Below, piece after piece: positions 7,901-19,020 of a stretch of DNA of 37,466 nt. A program made the position numbers and the translations under genes. The number at the start of each line of letters is the position of its first letter. Within the stretch, counting starts at the first letter, position 1. The stretch is from Pseudomonadota bacterium (GTDB taxonomy: Bacteria; Pseudomonadota; Gammaproteobacteria; Burkholderiales; Thiobacillaceae): contig JAKBJA010000166.1 in the NCBI GenBank assembly GCA_021836225.1, positions 1-37,466 on the forward strand, in the 5' to 3' direction. Under the pieces are notes generated by a model, which searched no databases, was not told the origin of the DNA, and saw nothing but the letters and a program-made list of their open reading frames with translations.

Positions 7901-8363
7901 CATAGGGCACCGCATAGGTTTCCGCGCCGCCCGCCGCCCCCTTGCCATATCGGCGCAGGGACATGAAATCGCCTTGGTCGTAATAGCGCGAGAAGAAGCG
8001 ATGCAGATGATCGTAAATCTCGGCGTCCTCGCCGCCGGTCAAGCGAACTGCATCATAGCGGGCGCGTGCTTGTTGCACCTTGGGCGCCGCCTCGGGGTCG
8101 GGCGCGCCGAACTCGATAGCCTGCTGCCGAGCAGCTTCGTATTCCTGCTTCGCCGCCTCTTCCTGCCGCGCGCCTCGACTGGCGAATACCTTGTCGATGA
8201 GCTGGTCGAATTCGGATTCGAGGAAGGTTTCCACCTGGGCACGCTTGGCGTGCATGATCCGATAAAGACCAAAATCCAGATCGGGTTGATCAAGCTGGAA
8301 CATTTCCCGCATCAGGCTCAGCAGGCGCTGTTTCTTTTCGTTCATCTTGGTATCAGTTGCCAT
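4998..8363 (-). CDS. Adenine-specific DNA methyltransferase, type III Mod-like, long N-terminal extension
   Basis: About 1120 residues, much longer than ordinary type III Mod (around 650). Numbered from a TTG at 8384, catalytic motif IV is YIDPPYNT (545-552) and the AdoMet motif I is LDFFAGSGTTG (825-835). DPPY before FxGxG is the beta-class order of N6-adenine and N4-cytosine methylases. The target recognition region should lie between them (about 600-800). The first ~500 residues are an extension with a helical start and no motif I know. The TTG overlaps the helicase stop; I chose the ATG at 8361-8363, although its ribosome site is weak. Base composition falls sharply in the middle of the gene (about 5600-7000), suggesting an exchanged specificity cassette. 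It would mark host DNA and set the specificity for the Res-like gene that follows. Confidence 0.88.
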   Translation of the reverse strand: MATDTKMNEKKQRLLSLMREMFQLDQPDLDFGLYRIMHAKRAQVETFLESEFDQLIDKVFASRGARQEEAAKQEYEAARQQAIEFGAPDPEAAPKVQQARARYDAVRLTGGEDAEIYDHLHRFFSRYYDQGDFMSLRRYGKGAAGGAETYAVPYDGAEVVQHWANKDQYYIKTTQNFAEFSFDPRKALQKDEKGISRQLFDDAAANGQAIKVHFRIVDAAEGAHNNVKASDKDERYFILDDETPIAWEGKELVVRINYRPDSEKTGQKGKWQEKRNDQLVQKVLDALAGETGDSKALAEEYHSVLSSDVPKGKDKKQPLLARYVGQYTASNTMDYFIHKDLGGFLRRELDFYLKNEVLKLDDFVGGEDADVQGGLTEARMKAMQNALEKAQAIRLLSQRLVDFLAQLEDFQKKLWLKKKFVVETHYCITLDRIPEKLYPQIAASDQQRDEWVRLFAIDEIKGDAVSPAYSVPLTVEFLRANPFLTVDTEILGPSLTNMILQEIEELDRQCDGLLIHSENFQALRMLDSRYRESTSCVYIDPPYNTSEESFLYKNAYKHSSWLSMVDSRARLATNLMQETAVLCCAIDDLEMAYLQNTLDGVFGLENRLGNLVIEIKPSGRTNDKYLATSHEYILFYAKNHSCAAIDFFPLSADQVAQYSEGDGEESFKWRDFLRTGGFSTPEERPNSFYPIYYNPETDTASIEMFDGAVEILPQDSEGKNRVWRKTIPSFLEHLEKGEIKFTKNRKGDWKVQIIDRIKEGTRPKSVWVGPKYDASSHGTKHLKLLFGDSSEFSFPKSVHAVYDTLFVNTSSNPEALVLDFFAGSGTTGQAVINLNRDDKGQRKYILVEQGEYFSSVLKPRIQKVAYATEWKNGKPVAHNTGVSQAIKIIRLESYEDCINNLSLNDGGAAIAKAGDEAMNRNYLLRYMLDVETQGSQSLLNVAQFRDPTAYQLEIKKPGSDEREKRNVDLVETFNWLVGLHVDKLHAGRRFAATFVRNPDPLLPEDANTRLQVETLTEAKDGAWWFRPVEGYVRTKPGDDRHRQSVLVLWRTLTDDPEQDAAALEAFLSQQMKFDPTRREDKTLYDIIYINGTHNLPNLGKYGEVRLLEEEFQRRMWAGEDA

Positions 8364-8380
8364 GTCGTGTCTCTCGGTGC

Positions 8381-11275
8381 TCAAACCACCCTGAATCGCA
8401 GGGTGAACAGGTTATTGGTTTCGGTGTGTTGCTGGATGCGCTTTTCGAGCTGGTCGATCAATTCGTCGCGCCGCTCGATGATTTCGTCCTCGACGGAGAA
8501 GATGTCCTGCCGCTGACGGCGCTGACGGCGTTCCAGTTCGCGCAGCTCGTTCTGGATGGCGGATTGCTCTTCCAGCGTGGCGGCTTTGCGGGCATCGCGT
8601 TTCAGCTGGGCGATGCGTGCCTTGGTTTCGCGCAGACCTTCCTCGGCCGCCAGCAGCTTGTCGTCCGCCCACTTCTCCAGCTTGTCGCGCTCTTCGTTAA
8701 ACAGCTTCTGGTTGGCTTCCAGCAGCTCGGCGATGCGTGCCTGGGTAAGCCGTTCGGCATTGGCGGCAAGTGCCTCGGGTGCCGCCGCAGTCGTAGGCGC
8801 CACCTTGCCTGCCGCCTGCACAGAAAATAGTTTTTCGCAGGTCTCCTGATCGAGCGCCTGACCGTCGTCGGTGAGGGCCGAAAACAGCAGCGATTCGGAT
8901 GTGTCGAAGGCAGCGACAGTCAAATGGTTGAGCGTTAGCCACCCGCTCTTGCCGCGTAGCTGGTCGATGACCGAAAGCCGCGTCGGATGGTGGCTGTAAT
9001 CGAAGGTGAGCTCGGCCGGAGGCGTGGCCGCTGTCCTGGCACTGTCCAGCACCCATTCACCCAACGGATGATTGAGACGGTAGGCGTGAGCGAGCATGTC
9101 AGGCTGTGCGCCACCGCGAACAAGCTGATAGCGGCCGACCGGAGCCTCTGGCAGCGGCGAGCGAGTCAGCGAAAACGCATAGTTGGCTTCCTCGAACCGA
9201 GCGCCGCAATGGGTTTCGCGTTCGAGGATGTGCTGGGTTGCGCCCCAGAACCATCTGCCGATCTTGTCGAGGCGCGCTTCGGCCTCGTCCAACCGCAGTT
9301 TCAGGCGGTCATGCACATCCTCGTCGAAATGCTCCAGCAGCTGGGTCTGGGTTTCTCGGATGCGGTTGCCGATGTCTTCCTCCAGCTCCGACTGCAAGGC
9401 GGCGAACGCGGCTTCGATGTCGGCTGGCTGGCGGCAGGTGTCGTAGATTTGCAGGATGCGGCGCTCGAAGTCGATGCCGTTTTCGATACGCCCCAGCACT
9501 TCGTCGGAAGCACCGAATACGCCGGAGAACAGGTTGAACTTCTCGGTCAGCAGTTCCAGCACGCGCTGGTCGGCCTGGTTGCGGGTATTGAGGAAGTTGA
9601 TGACCACCACATCGTAGCGCTGGCCGTATCGGTGGCAGCGACCGATCCTCTGCTCGATGCGCTGCGGGTTCCACGGCAGGTCGTAGTTGATGATGAGGGC
9701 GCAGAACTGCAAGTTGATGCCTTCGGCCCCGGCCTCGGTGGCGATCATGATGTCCGCGCCGTTGCCATCCATGCGGCGGAAGTGGTCGATCAGGGCTGTG
9801 CGGCGATCCACCTGCGGCGAGCCGCTAATTCGGTCGCTGCCCTTGTTGGCTTCCATCCATTCCTGATAGATGCGCGTGGAATCTTCGCCTGTATTGGTGC
9901 CACTGAATGAAACCAGTTTGTTGCCGTAGCCGTTGGCGGTGAGGAAACGGAAAAGGTAGTCCTGCGTGCGACGCGACTCGGTGAAGATGATGGCCTTGCG
10001 TGGGGCCTTCAACTCGTCCATCTTGCTGAAGCCAAGATCGAGAGCAGTGAGCAATGCCTGCGCCTTGGTATCGGTCTCGATGCGTCCGGCCGCGTCGATG
10101 AAACTGTTGATTTCGGCAATCTCTAGCCGCACGGCGGCAGGATCGAACTTGGCGGGTTCGCGTTCGGCCGTTTCCTCATCCTCATCGCCGGGCTCTTCGA
10201 GGTAGTCTTCCTCGATGTCCTCATCCTCGATCAGCTTCTCCAGCAGACCGTCGTCGATATCGCCCTGCCCTTCGAGCAGTTTTTCCAACCGCCCTCGGAT
10301 GGTGGTCAGTGTGGCGACCACGGCGTGGGAGCTTGAGGCCAGCAGCTTGCGAAGAATCAGGCCCGTGAGGTGGCGCTGCTGCCGAGGCAGTGCGTAAGAG
10401 TCTTCCTTGGCGAGGAAGGCGGATATGGCTTCGTAGAGACCTTGCTCGTCATCGGTTGGGTTGAAGGGCTGTGTCAGGGCCTTGCGCTCGGTGTAGCGGA
10501 CATATTCCAGCACCTGCTTGCGCAGGGTTCGCTTGGCAAAGGTTTGCAGCCGGTCGCGCAAGCTGGATAGTGCTGCCCCCGAAGACATGAATTGTTTGCG
10601 GAAGGCTGCCTCATCGCCAAAAAGATGATCGTCGAGGAGTGTCGAGAGGCCATAAAGCTCAATCAAGGAGTTTTGCAGCGGCGTCGCCGTCAGCAGCAAC
10701 TTCTTCCGGCCGTCGAAGGCACGGCGCAGGGCCTGTCCAGTGCGATTGTTGGCGCGATGTGCATTGCGCAGCTTGTGGGCCTCGTCGATCACAACCAAGT
10801 CCCAAGGGATCGCCCGCATTTCCGCCTCCAGCTTGGCGGCGAACTGGTAGGAGACAATCACGACCTGCTTGCCAGCCAGGCTTTCCAGAGTCGATAAGGC
10901 CGTGCCGGATCGCAGCTTTCGCAGGCTGACGGCATCGAGAACGGTGGCGCGAAGTGCGAATTTTTCCAGCAGCTCCTGAGCCCACTGCTTGCGAAGGCTG
11001 GCGGGGCACACGACAAGCAAGCGCCGCCTCCGCTCGGCCCAATACTGGCAAAGCACTAGCGCTGCCTCGATGGTCTTGCCGAGTCCCACCTCGTCGGCCA
11101 GCAGCACGCCTTGCTGAATCGGGTTGCGCAAGGCGAACAGCGCCGCGTCGATCTGGTGAGGGTTGAGATCGACGCTGGCATCAAACAACGATTGGGAAAG
11201 GCGATCCACACCGTCGGCGTCGTGGCGCCGAGTCAGCTCGTATGCGTAATATTTGGCGTGGTAGGCAGAAATCAC
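8381..11275 (-). CDS. SNF2/RapA-like helicase, first gene of the defence-like cluster
   Basis: This 964-residue SF2 ATPase has motif Ia/Walker A LADEVGLGKTIEAALVL (59-75), motif II VVIDEAHKLRN (about 160-170), motif III LLLTATPLQNS, and motifs V-VI EGINLQF and QRIEQRIGRCHRYGQR, the SNF2/RapA signature. An acidic stretch (about 330-365) interrupts the two RecA lobes. The last ~110 residues are a charged coiled coil. No nuclease domain is visible. The start is GTG, with AGGGG about eight bases upstream. It overlaps the methylase gene, so the two are probably translated together. SNF2 proteins accompany methylases in class 1 DISARM (DrmD), but the DUF1998 and PLD partners of DISARM are missing here. 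Its likely job is remodelling or translocating on target DNA for the methylase and Res-like partners. Confidence 0.88.
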   Translation of the reverse strand: MISAYHAKYYAYELTRRHDADGVDRLSQSLFDASVDLNPHQIDAALFALRNPIQQGVLLADEVGLGKTIEAALVLCQYWAERRRRLLVVCPASLRKQWAQELLEKFALRATVLDAVSLRKLRSGTALSTLESLAGKQVVIVSYQFAAKLEAEMRAIPWDLVVIDEAHKLRNAHRANNRTGQALRRAFDGRKKLLLTATPLQNSLIELYGLSTLLDDHLFGDEAAFRKQFMSSGAALSSLRDRLQTFAKRTLRKQVLEYVRYTERKALTQPFNPTDDEQGLYEAISAFLAKEDSYALPRQQRHLTGLILRKLLASSSHAVVATLTTIRGRLEKLLEGQGDIDDGLLEKLIEDEDIEEDYLEEPGDEDEETAEREPAKFDPAAVRLEIAEINSFIDAAGRIETDTKAQALLTALDLGFSKMDELKAPRKAIIFTESRRTQDYLFRFLTANGYGNKLVSFSGTNTGEDSTRIYQEWMEANKGSDRISGSPQVDRRTALIDHFRRMDGNGADIMIATEAGAEGINLQFCALIINYDLPWNPQRIEQRIGRCHRYGQRYDVVVINFLNTRNQADQRVLELLTEKFNLFSGVFGASDEVLGRIENGIDFERRILQIYDTCRQPADIEAAFAALQSELEEDIGNRIRETQTQLLEHFDEDVHDRLKLRLDEAEARLDKIGRWFWGATQHILERETHCGARFEEANYAFSLTRSPLPEAPVGRYQLVRGGAQPDMLAHAYRLNHPLGEWVLDSARTAATPPAELTFDYSHHPTRLSVIDQLRGKSGWLTLNHLTVAAFDTSESLLFSALTDDGQALDQETCEKLFSVQAAGKVAPTTAAAPEALAANAERLTQARIAELLEANQKLFNEERDKLEKWADDKLLAAEEGLRETKARIAQLKRDARKAATLEEQSAIQNELRELERRQRRQRQDIFSVEDEIIERRDELIDQLEKRIQQHTETNNLFTLRFRVV

Positions 11276-11295
11276 TAAGCGAGCCCCTAGTCTTC

Positions 11296-11418
11296 CTAGA
11301 GGCTATCGGTGGCGGACACGGCTTGCTCTATCAGCCGTGCTGATGAGCATCCACCCTCGTTTTTTATCAGACAAAACGCGCATCCTCCCCATACTGCCCC
11401 CTTATTCGTTTTGGGCAT
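11296..11418 (-). CDS. Possible 40-residue leader ORF upstream of the SNF2 gene
   Basis: An ATG at 11416-11418 opens a 40-codon frame ending 20 bp before the SNF2 start. It contains CAFC and a third Cys nearby. A GGAG about ten bases upstream could serve as ribosome site. It lies in the only long gap of the cluster (11276-11483), which also has a 7-bp inverted repeat (11317-11323 and 11333-11339). There is no homology I recognise, and chance is a real possibility. Confidence 0.15.
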   Translation of the reverse strand: MPKTNKGAVWGGCAFCLIKNEGGCSSARLIEQAVSATDSL

Positions 11419-11483
11419 TCTATCGCGACTCCGGATGCCCCCGATACTCGGAATTATTAGGGTGCAGGCGAGATGCGGGTCCC

Positions 11484-13058
11484 TTACTGGATCGCGAGGG
11501 TTTTTATCAAGTAGCCGGGGAACTGCCTTGCAAGCTCAAGCGGAGAGGATGCGTTTGGCAACGACAAGCCGCCTTTCATGCGTTCAACGATTTCGCCCTT
11601 GATGATTTCTAGCGCTTCCGCCTCGCTTTCCCCCGCCGCCGAGAGCCCAAAATCAGGACTGAAGACAGCCGTTTTCCCCTCTGCCGCCTCAATCAGGATG
11701 GGATACGCCTTGGACGCGGAAGTGGTCTTACTCATATTCTCGGCCACCTTCTTGGCGATGCCGGAAGCATAGTGCTGCGTCATCCGGCTGTCTTTGTGTC
11801 CGACCGCCAAGCGCAAACCGTGCTCGGTTTGGATGCCGTTCTTCTGCGCCTTGCGATTTTCTAGTGGCTTTGCGTGCTGTTCCTCGACATGCCGCACGGT
11901 CAGCCCGGCCAATTCCGCAGCAGCCACCGGCGATGAGAGGGTTTCGAGGATACGGGAAATGTATTCATGCCGAAGGTCGTGAAAGCGGAAGCCCTGCAAC
12001 CCCGCCTTTATCCGAACACGCCTGTAGACGCTTCTAAATCCATCAGCCGTATAGCTGAACACTCGCCCGTCGGTGCTCTTGTCCTTTTCACACTGCGCGA
12101 GGATTTCGCGCGCTTCGGCCGTTAGTGGAACCTTCCTTGGCTCCTTCGACTTCGTCTGCTCGGCCCGCAAGCTAATGAAGTCATCGCCAATCTGATCCCA
12201 GGTTAGGGAGAGGATTTCCCCCCGCCGCATCCCGGTCGCCAGGGTCAAGGCCACAATTCTGAGCATTTCGGGATTCCGGCATGCGCGAAGTGCCGCAAAG
12301 AGCCGCTCCTGCGCATCTTCCCCGAAGTCCTCAAGTCTGACGGCACGCCGCTTGTCAGCCCCTTCAAGTTTCTTGAGGACAGAGCGGATCTCAAAGGGGT
12401 TCTCGCCCAAGGCTTTCGCCCCTTCCTCATCACCTTCATAGAGGGTATTGAAAAAGCTGCGGAGAAACGAGACATCCCGTTTTACAGTCGAGAGGGAAAC
12501 CTGTTTTTGCCGTTCCTCGATATACGAGTTGGCTGTCTTGCGGGTGATTTCTGAAAGCTGGAGAGTCCCGAACTCTCTGCGCAAATCAGGGATACGGGAC
12601 GCCACTAGCGCCACACGCCCGGTCAGGGGCTCTCCGTTTTTTCCGACCGCGTTGCCAACCTCGACCTTGACGCGCTTGATGACCTCTATTCGCGAAACCT
12701 GCGTTGTCCACCATTTCTTCTTCGCCTCGGGTGCGTCGTCGGGGGGTTCCGGGTAGTGTTTGGCGGCGTGGTGATCGAGATAGCTGCTCAGGCTCAAAGG
12801 CCCGGTGAGAAAATCCTTGATTCCTAGCGCAAGCGCTTTTCGCCGGATTGCATCCTTGTCGGCCTGTTCCATAAGCAGAGCCTGACGGCCCTTCTCGCTC
12901 TTGGTGTCAGCCAGGAATTTCTCGGCGTCCTCAAGCGTCTCGAATAGCTCGTCGGCCTGAAAGGTTTTGCGCTGGATGCGCACGCGATAGCGGATGGATT
13001 TCGACTTGTCGGCGTTGCGCCAGTCGATGAGCTGAATGCCCCGAGAAAGTTTGGCCAC
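11484..13058 (-). CDS. int: Tyrosine-family site-specific integrase
   Basis: This 524-residue recombinase would integrate and excise the element. The catalytic domain shows all the expected residues: Arg in ATGMRRGEILSLTWDQI, the HxLRH box in RFHDLRHEYISRI, the later GH in LAVGHKDSRM, and the nucleophile Tyr in MTQHYASGI. The N-terminal half holds an arm-binding-like segment (about 1-60) and a helical core-binding domain (about 135-220). The start is GTG, with AGGAG five bases upstream. It is read in the same direction as the broken tRNA-Val 110 bp upstream, whose promoter now faces it. The SNF2 cluster follows 208 bp downstream on the same strand. Assignment to the family is firm; the direction of the remaining element is inferred. 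Confidence 0.95.
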   Translation of the reverse strand: MAKLSRGIQLIDWRNADKSKSIRYRVRIQRKTFQADELFETLEDAEKFLADTKSEKGRQALLMEQADKDAIRRKALALGIKDFLTGPLSLSSYLDHHAAKHYPEPPDDAPEAKKKWWTTQVSRIEVIKRVKVEVGNAVGKNGEPLTGRVALVASRIPDLRREFGTLQLSEITRKTANSYIEERQKQVSLSTVKRDVSFLRSFFNTLYEGDEEGAKALGENPFEIRSVLKKLEGADKRRAVRLEDFGEDAQERLFAALRACRNPEMLRIVALTLATGMRRGEILSLTWDQIGDDFISLRAEQTKSKEPRKVPLTAEAREILAQCEKDKSTDGRVFSYTADGFRSVYRRVRIKAGLQGFRFHDLRHEYISRILETLSSPVAAAELAGLTVRHVEEQHAKPLENRKAQKNGIQTEHGLRLAVGHKDSRMTQHYASGIAKKVAENMSKTTSASKAYPILIEAAEGKTAVFSPDFGLSAAGESEAEALEIIKGEIVERMKGGLSLPNASSPLELARQFPGYLIKTLAIQ

Positions 13059-13094
13059 GCACGCTCCTTTTGGCTATTTTTTGGCAAAAAAACT

Positions 13095-13112
13095 AGCGAT
13101 TTTGAGCGATTT
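13095..13112. repeat. Direct repeats AGCGATTT one helical turn apart beside int
   Basis: AGCGATTT occurs at 13095-13102 and 13105-13112, exactly 10 bp apart, between the integrase start and the attachment site. Nearby are two TTTTGGC copies and an inverted repeat around 13131-13150. Helically phased short repeats here are typical of integrase arm or excisionase sites, but I have no binding evidence. Confidence 0.3.
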
Positions 13113-13167
13113 ATGCCTTTTCTTGTTTTTCGTCCTTTATAAATCAAGGACTTACAAATCGGCACTA

Positions 13168-13208
13168 ACCATGTCAAGGTGGTGCTCTAACCAGCTGAGC
13201 TACGCGCC
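13168..13208 (-). tRNA. 5' half of tRNA-Val(GAC), cut by element integration
   Basis: The minus strand reads GGCGCGTAGC, the D-arm TCAGCTGGTT, AGAGC, then the anticodon stem and loop CCACC-TTGACAT-GGT, which is the first 41 nt of a bacterial tRNA-Val with anticodon GAC. After GGT the sequence turns into TAGTGCCG and shows no variable loop, T-arm or acceptor 3' strand. The break falls at the anticodon stem, a known crossover site of tyrosine recombinases. The integrase gene follows directly. The missing half, or a rebuilt complete gene, should be at the other end of the element, left of this window. Confidence 0.85.
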
Positions 13209-13221
13209 TAATGCGGGGCGC

Positions 13222-13251
13222 ATCATAACCGAAACGCCACGCGCGTGTCGA
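13222..13251 (-). promoter_or_regulatory. tRNA-Val promoter, now facing the integrase
   Basis: TCGACA (13246-13251) and TATGAT (13222-13227) are separated by 18 bp on the minus strand, followed by a GC-rich discriminator typical of stable RNA genes. It lies 14 bp upstream of the tRNA 5' end. With the tRNA broken, transcription would continue into the element towards int. Confidence 0.6.
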
Positions 13252-13267
13252 GTCGGCGCGGGTTTTT

Positions 13268-13837
13268 TTAGCCTTGATTCAAATTGAGCGGCCAGCGGCG
13301 GACCACCTCGTAGTGCGCGCCATCGGATTCGGTGACGGATTTCACCAGCACGAAATCCTTGATCAGCCAGCGCACGGGCGCACACTCCGGGACCTCACCC
13401 CCCAGGGACTTCCGCAGCAGGGTGACGTGCGGCACATGTGGACGCGCATCGATGGGGAAGCCGGCATTCTGCAGGGCGGTGTTCAGCGCGCCGACCAGCT
13501 CCAGGTGCTGCGGCGGCGCCTCTCTGGCGCCGAACCACCCGATGCGGTTGTGCCGCCAGTAGCCAGCCTGGTCGAGGATGAGTTCGAATGCATCGGTCTT
13601 GACCGTGTCGGCGCAAGCGGCCAGTGATTCGAGTTGGTCGACCGGCGTGCTGCCGATAAAGGCCAGGGTGATGTGCAGGGTATCGGCGCGCATGCGGCGG
13701 CCGCCCCAGTGCTGGTGCAGCCACTTGCCGGCGCGGTTGAGGGCGTCGCGGGTGGCGTCGTCCGGCCACAGGGCGAAGAACAGCCGTAGCGTGCCGGGTT
13801 CGCCTAGACGGGGCTCGGTCGGAACCGGTTCAACCAC
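13268..13837 (-). CDS. thpR: RNA 2',3'-cyclic phosphodiesterase (2'-5' RNA ligase family)
   Basis: This 189-residue member of the 2H phosphoesterase family has both HxTx motifs in place: LHITLAFIG (about 56-64) and PHVTLLRKS (about 140-148). The family opens 2',3'-cyclic phosphates on RNA or joins 2'-5' linked RNA halves. The GTG start (13835-13837) overlaps the ispF stop by 8 bp, so it is the last gene of the ftsK-ispD-ispF-thpR operon. The stop lies just outside the element boundary and tRNA promoter. Length and motif spacing are normal. Confidence 0.9.
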   Translation of the reverse strand: MVEPVPTEPRLGEPGTLRLFFALWPDDATRDALNRAGKWLHQHWGGRRMRADTLHITLAFIGSTPVDQLESLAACADTVKTDAFELILDQAGYWRHNRIGWFGAREAPPQHLELVGALNTALQNAGFPIDARPHVPHVTLLRKSLGGEVPECAPVRWLIKDFVLVKSVTESDGAHYEVVRRWPLNLNQG

Positions 13838-14312
13838 GCTCGATCAGGCACACCGCCTCGGCGGCGATGCCTTCGCCGCGGCCAGTGAAGCCGAGCTTTT
13901 CGGTGGTGGTGGCCTTGACGTTGACGCGGTCAAGGGCGACACCGAGGTCGTCGGCGATGTGCGCCGTCATGCGCGCGATGTGCGGGGCCATCTTCGGCGC
14001 CTGCGCAATGATGGTCGCGTCAACGTTGGCGACCTGCCAGGCGCGCTCGCGCAATTGTTCGGCCACACGACGCAGCAGGATGCGGCTGTCGATGCCGGCG
14101 AACACCATGTCGGTATCCGGAAAATGCCGGCCGATGTCGCCCAGCCCCGCCGCACCCAGCAGCGCGTCGCAGATCGCGTGCAGCAGGACGTCGGCGTCGG
14201 AATGGCCCGCCAGCCCCAGATCGTAGGGAATCTCGACGCCGCCGACGATGAGTTTTCTGTTCTCGGCGAAGGCGTGCACGTCGAAGCCGTGGCCGACCCG
14301 GATATCACTCAT
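13830..14312 (-). CDS. ispF: 2-C-methyl-D-erythritol 2,4-cyclodiphosphate synthase
   Basis: This 160-residue MEP-pathway enzyme makes the cyclic diphosphate from CDP-methylerythritol 2-phosphate. The N-terminal [11 protein letters not shown] supplies the metal ligands Asp and His of [22 protein letters not shown] (36-54) holds the third His and the family signature. The length is standard. The start overlaps the ispD stop by 8 bp and the stop overlaps thpR, so translation is probably coupled. The trimeric enzyme is cytoplasmic. IspD next door makes its substrate's precursor. Confidence 0.97.
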   Translation of the reverse strand: MSDIRVGHGFDVHAFAENRKLIVGGVEIPYDLGLAGHSDADVLLHAICDALLGAAGLGDIGRHFPDTDMVFAGIDSRILLRRVAEQLRERAWQVANVDATIIAQAPKMAPHIARMTAHIADDLGVALDRVNVKATTTEKLGFTGRGEGIAAEAVCLIERG

Positions 14313-15002
14313 TCATTTTCCCCAGAATCAGGCCCGCCAGTTCCAGGTCCTGCGGATAGGTAACCTTGAGGTTGCGGCTGTCGGACTCGACCAGCCTCGG
14401 TTGCAAGCCAAGCCGTTCGATGGCCGAAGCCTCGTCGGTCATGTCGCCGCCGGCGGCGCGCAGCGCTTCGACCAGCGTGCCATGACGGAACATCTGCGGC
14501 GTTTGCGCCTGCCACAGGCCGGCACGCGGCACAGTCGCTTCGGCGCGTGCGCCGGATTCAGTATTGGCTGCGGCGCGCTTGAGGGTATCCGCCACCGGGA
14601 CGGCGAGCAGACCGCCCACCGGGTCATCCGCCACTTCATCCAGCAACTTGCCCAGCAATTCGTCGGGCAAACAGGGGCGCGCGGCGTCGTGCACCAGCAC
14701 CCAATCGTCAGCAGCGCAGACCCTGGACATGACGTCGAGGCCGTTCAGCACCGTTTCGGCACGGGTCGCGCCGCCACAGCGCAGCACCTCGATGCGTTCT
14801 TCCCAACCCTGCCATTCGTAGTTGTTCCAGCGCTTATCGGTGGGCGACAGCACAACGAAAATCTTCGACAGGCGAGGCTCGCGTGCCAGCACCATCATCG
14901 CGTGCGCAATCATGGGAACCGAATTGAGCGGCATGTACTGCTTTTCAATGCTCCCGCCCATGCGTGAACCCGAGCCGGCGGCGGGAATCAGTGCGTAAAA
15001 AC

Positions 15003-15006
<4 letters not shown>
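14305..15006 (-). CDS. ispD: 2-C-methyl-D-erythritol 4-phosphate cytidylyltransferase
   Basis: This 233-residue enzyme joins CTP to methylerythritol 4-phosphate in isoprenoid precursor synthesis. The N-terminal nucleotide-binding loop [20 protein letters not shown] contains the conserved Gly-rich turn and Lys. [11 protein letters not shown] (about 123-133) is the second signature. The ATG overlaps the ftsK stop in an ATGA junction, and the gene runs into ispF. Having ispD and ispF side by side is common in proteobacteria; linkage to ftsK is less usual. Sequence and length are normal. Confidence 0.97.
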
Positions 15007-18345
<3,339 letters not shown>

Positions 18346-18346
18346 G

Positions 18347-19006
18347 ATGAAGCGCAGCCGCAGTGCGCTTGCGCCCGCCTCGTTCGAGGCGCTGGCGCGC
18401 ATGCGCCGCGTGCTGCGCGAGCAGGCCGCCACGCCGGCCTCGCTGCACCAGGCCCCGCATAAACCCAAACCCGCAGCGGACGGCGCGATGCTGTTCCGCC
18501 GCGCCGTCGCCGACGCGACTCCCCTGCCCCCTTCCGATCGCGCGGACATCGCGCGTCCGCGCCCCAAACCCGTCGCCCATCAACGGCACGCAGACGAGCA
18601 GCAGGTACTGGTTGATGCGCTCGCCGATCCGTGGGACTGGGAAGCCGCCGTTTCCACCGGCGAGGAACTGTTCTTCTCGCGCCCCGGCGTGCCCACCGCG
18701 GCGATCAGAAAACTGCGGCGCGGCGGCTGGGTCATCAAGGGCGAACTCGACCTGCACGGCCACACCGGGGACGAAGCCCGCGTCGCGCTGGCCGCCTTCC
18801 TCAACCGCTGCATGATCGAAGACCGGCGCTGCGTGCGCATCATCCATGGCAAGGGCCACGGCTCTAAAAACCGACTGCCGGTGCTGAAGAACAAGGTGCG
18901 CCACTGGCTGATGCAGCGCGAAGACGTGCTCGCCTTCTGCCAGGCGCGCACCGTCGACGGCGGCGCCGGCGCGGTCATCGTGTTATTGAAATCCTCTACT
19001 CGTTAA
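18347..19006 (+). CDS. Smr-domain protein
   Basis: A 219-residue protein ends in a Smr (MutS2 C-terminal-like) domain: ELDLHGHTGDEARVALAAF with the LDxHG motif and IIHGKGHGS with the HGxG motif, at about 130-215. Smr domains of this kind act as nicking or RNA-cleaving endonucleases; in stand-alone proteins such as E. coli SmrA/SmrB they act on DNA or on mRNA at collided ribosomes. The N-terminal half is Ala/Pro/Arg-rich and probably flexible. The start ATG lies 1 bp after the trxB stop, which fixes it; a longer frame would overlap trxB. Confidence 0.9.
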   Translation: MKRSRSALAPASFEALARMRRVLREQAATPASLHQAPHKPKPAADGAMLFRRAVADATPLPPSDRADIARPRPKPVAHQRHADEQQVLVDALADPWDWEAAVSTGEELFFSRPGVPTAAIRKLRRGGWVIKGELDLHGHTGDEARVALAAFLNRCMIEDRRCVRIIHGKGHGSKNRLPVLKNKVRHWLMQREDVLAFCQARTVDGGAGAVIVLLKSSTR

Positions 19007-19020
19007 CAGAAAGACACGCC

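Noticed and set aside
7248..8516. 422-codon plus-strand ORF opposite the methylase
   Set aside because: A shadow of the methylase N-terminus and helicase 3' end, with no domain and no ribosome site.
638..11275. Canonical class 1 DISARM system
   Set aside because: SNF2 and methylase genes fit, but no DUF1998 (DrmB) or phospholipase D (DrmC) gene is present and the third gene is a type III Res-like protein.
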